Positions 62,276-64,000 of a stretch of 64,000 bases of DNA are shown in pieces (position 1 is the stretch's first letter; each line of letters begins with the position of its first letter). The DNA is taken from NCBI RefSeq assembly GCF_005503535.1, contig NZ_SCNN01000011.1, positions 124,001 to 188,000 on the forward strand, read 5' to 3'. The notes below the pieces were generated by a model that was given only the letters and a program-made list of their open reading frames with translations, did not search any database and was not told the DNA's origin. Position numbers and translations under genes: made by a program. Origin of the DNA: Mesorhizobium comanense (lineage in GTDB: Bacteria; Pseudomonadota; Alphaproteobacteria; Rhizobiales; Rhizobiaceae).

Positions 62276-63754
62276 TCAGGCGTAATTGGCCCAGATGGCC
62301 TTCTGGCGCAGGAACGCCTCGATGCCGGCCCGGCCCATATCCTTGCCGAAGCCGGAGCCCTTGTAGCCGCCGGCCGGATAGGTGAACTCAGGGCCGCGCC
62401 CGTGCTGGTTGATCCAGACCATGCCGGCCTCGATTGCTTCAGCCGCCTTGAGAGCCTTCTTCAAATCCGTGGTGTGGACGCTGGCGGCGAGCCCGTAGAC
62501 CGGATGGGCGGCCATGGCGAGACCCTCTTCCAGGTCCGTGAAGCTGCGCACCGTCAGCACCGGGCCGAAGAACTCGTCCTTGAACCCGATATTGTCGTCG
62601 GAAACATTCTCCAGGATCGTCGGCGCGTAGAAGCTGCCTTCGTTGCGGCCTTCCAGAACCGTGCCACCGGTGACGGCCGAAGCGCCCTGGCTGATGCTTT
62701 CGCGCACCATCGTGTCGATGCGCTCGAGCTGCTTGCGGCTGATGATCGGCGCGAAGGTGGTCGTCTCGTCCCAGGTCGGGCCCGCCTTGATCGCCTTGGC
62801 GCGAGCGATGACGCGCTCGACAAGCTGGTCCGCGATCTTGTCCTCGACGATCAGCCGCGACCCCGCCGTGCAGACCTGGCCGGCATTGTCCATGAAGGCC
62901 GCGGCGACACGACCGGCCACCACGTCGATATCGCCGGCATCGGCCAGCACGAGCTGCGGGCTTTTGCCGCCGAGTTCAAGCGTGACCGGCTTGATGCCGG
63001 ACTGGGCGGCCAGCGTCATGATGGCCGCACCCGTCTGCGTCGAGCCGGTGAAGGATATCTTGAGGATGTCCGGATGGCGCACGATCGCCGCGCCCGTCGT
63101 GTGACCGTAGCCGTTCACGACATTGAACAGGCCGGCCGGAACGCCGGCTTTGGCGGCAAGATCGGCCAGCGCCAGAAGGCTGTGCGGGGTCAGTTCCGAT
63201 GTCTTCATCACCACCGCATTGCCGGCGGCCAGCGCGGGGGCGAATTTCCAGGCCGCGGTGATCATCGGGAAATTCCAGGGAACGATCGTGCCGACGATGC
63301 CATAGGGCTCGTGCCTGACGATGCTCAGCGCATTCGCTTCGGTCGCGGTGACCGTGCCTTCGATCTTGTCGCAGAACTCGGCGTAGTAGCGCACGACGCC
63401 GGCGGTACGGACCGCGTCGCGGACAATCGTCATAGAGATCAGCCGGCTCGATCCCATCGCCTCCAGCTGTCCGAGATAGACGGCGTTCTCCTCGATCAAC
63501 GCCGCGAAGCGCATCAGCAAGGCGGCCCGTTCGCGCGGCGCGACCTTCGCCCAGCGACTCTGCGCCAGCGCCCTCTTCGCGGCATCGACAGCCTGCTGCA
63601 CCGCGGCTTCGCCACCGTCGGTGATGATGCCCATGGGCTGGAGATCGGACGGCCTCAACACCTCGATTTCCGTGCCGGGCAACTCGACGAACTGGCCGCC
63701 TATGTGATGCCCCTTCGGGACGGCGATCGTGGCGGGATCAAAACTCAGCGTCAT
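62276..63754 (-). CDS. NAD-dependent aldehyde dehydrogenase
   Basis: A 492-residue aldehyde dehydrogenase: IVPWNFPMITAAWKFAPALA, catalytic Glu in LELGGKSPQLVL and Cys in NAGQVCTAGSR, and a C-terminal GYKGSGFGKDMGRAGIEAFLRQKAIW. The motifs are intact and close to betaine-aldehyde and omega-amino-aldehyde enzymes. It is the first complete gene of a five-gene minus-strand operon and lies 14 bases before the GMC gene. The partial ABC ATPase gene lies about 100 bases upstream. Confidence 0.87.
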   Translation of the reverse strand: MTLSFDPATIAVPKGHHIGGQFVELPGTEIEVLRPSDLQPMGIITDGGEAAVQQAVDAAKRALAQSRWAKVAPRERAALLMRFAALIEENAVYLGQLEAMGSSRLISMTIVRDAVRTAGVVRYYAEFCDKIEGTVTATEANALSIVRHEPYGIVGTIVPWNFPMITAAWKFAPALAAGNAVVMKTSELTPHSLLALADLAAKAGVPAGLFNVVNGYGHTTGAAIVRHPDILKISFTGSTQTGAAIMTLAAQSGIKPVTLELGGKSPQLVLADAGDIDVVAGRVAAAFMDNAGQVCTAGSRLIVEDKIADQLVERVIARAKAIKAGPTWDETTTFAPIISRKQLERIDTMVRESISQGASAVTGGTVLEGRNEGSFYAPTILENVSDDNIGFKDEFFGPVLTVRSFTDLEEGLAMAAHPVYGLAASVHTTDLKKALKAAEAIEAGMVWINQHGRGPEFTYPAGGYKGSGFGKDMGRAGIEAFLRQKAIWANYA

Positions 63755-63853
63755 TGATACTCTTCCTTCTGCGGCCAGATCGAGCGAACCGCGCCAACGG
63801 CGCGGTCCTAGCCGGCTGTGGCTACCTGACTGTTTGCGTGAAGCGGTGCCCTG

Positions 63854-64000
63854 TCAGCACGTTTTCCCGGCTTCACGCGCTTCGAGGAACGGGCGAAGCA
63901 GATCCGCCGATTCATGAAAGCGTCCGACAAATGTCTTCAGACGCGGATGTTCGGGATGCAGCAGTATCCTGGCGGGCGGCCCCTGCTCCGCAACGAGCCC
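63854..64000 (-). CDS. Amino-acid ABC transporter ATPase, C-terminal end only
   Basis: The last 48 codons of a gene that runs out of the window. The translation GLVAEQGPPARILLHPEHP followed by RLKTFVGRF matches the C-terminal tail of GlnQ/HisP-type polar amino acid ATPases (usual form: IVEQGPP..F..P..RT..FL). It ends with a TGA at 63856-63854. An inverted repeat ACCGCGCC / GGCGCGGT at 63788-63806, without a U-tract, lies between it and the aldehyde dehydrogenase. An amino-acid importer for this operon is the likely context. Confidence 0.7.
   Translation of the reverse strand, partial: GLVAEQGPPARILLHPEHPRLKTFVGRFHESADLLRPFLEAREAGKTC

Overview
The window is GC-rich, densely coded DNA from an alphaproteobacterium, most likely Mesorhizobium or a close Hyphomicrobiales relative. 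This rests on codon usage, gene families and operon types: many ABC importers, an RhtX-type siderophore permease, a complete PhnWAY phosphonate route and a palindromic intergenic repeat of rhizobial type. I see no rRNA, tRNA, CRISPR array, transposase or phage gene. It reads as accessory catabolic chromosome or megaplasmid.

Layout. 1-5.5 kb: truncated CocE-type hydrolase, LysR regulator, quinone oxidoreductase, a zinc-ribbon protein and a Tim44-like protein. 5.5-23.6 kb: a sugar or sugar-acid locus. It has a beta-propeller lactonase, MaoC dehydratase, CoA transferase, a solute-binding-like protein without a signal peptide, an Rbs-type ABC importer whose ATPase is split into two genes, a COG3618 lactonase/amidohydrolase, an IclR regulator, a complete MalFGK-type importer, an enolase-superfamily dehydratase, an L-rhamnose mutarotase homologue, a Gfo/Idh/MocA dehydrogenase and a second MaoC protein. 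The enzymes fit a non-phosphorylative deoxy-sugar/aldonate pathway. Three pseudo-palindromes at its three promoters look like IclR boxes.

23.6-36.6 kb: a 2-aminoethylphosphonate locus. It comprises an importer (phnSTUV), transaminase (phnW), phosphonoacetaldehyde dehydrogenase (phnY), phosphonoacetate hydrolase (phnA), two accessory enzymes (a PbfA-like PLP lyase and an FAD oxidoreductase), a D-2-hydroxyacid dehydrogenase and a divergent LysR regulator. 36.6-46.3 kb: a nucleoside/BMP-type ABC importer with a nucleoside hydrolase, a COG5426 protein and an acetamidase/formamidase, plus a divergent alpha/beta hydrolase and LacI regulator.

46.4-51.9 kb: FCD-type GntR regulator, semialdehyde dehydrogenase, omega-aminotransferase and a histidine-ammonia-lyase-family protein that lacks the Ala-Ser-Gly triad needed for the MIO cofactor. 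51.9-56.9 kb: siderophore uptake (AraC regulator, TonB receptor, small protein, RhtX/FptX-like permease). 57-64 kb: a tight minus-strand operon of aldehyde dehydrogenase, GMC oxidoreductase, HpaI aldolase, DadA-like oxidase and a 2-hydroxyacid dehydrogenase, preceded at the right edge by the 3' end of an amino-acid ABC ATPase gene.

Most notable: the MIO-less HAL homologue, the split sugar ATPase with complementary degenerate halves, the CoA-transferase/MaoC/cytosolic solute-binding-like trio, and the expanded phosphonate operon. All family assignments were made by reading the sequence; no database search was run.
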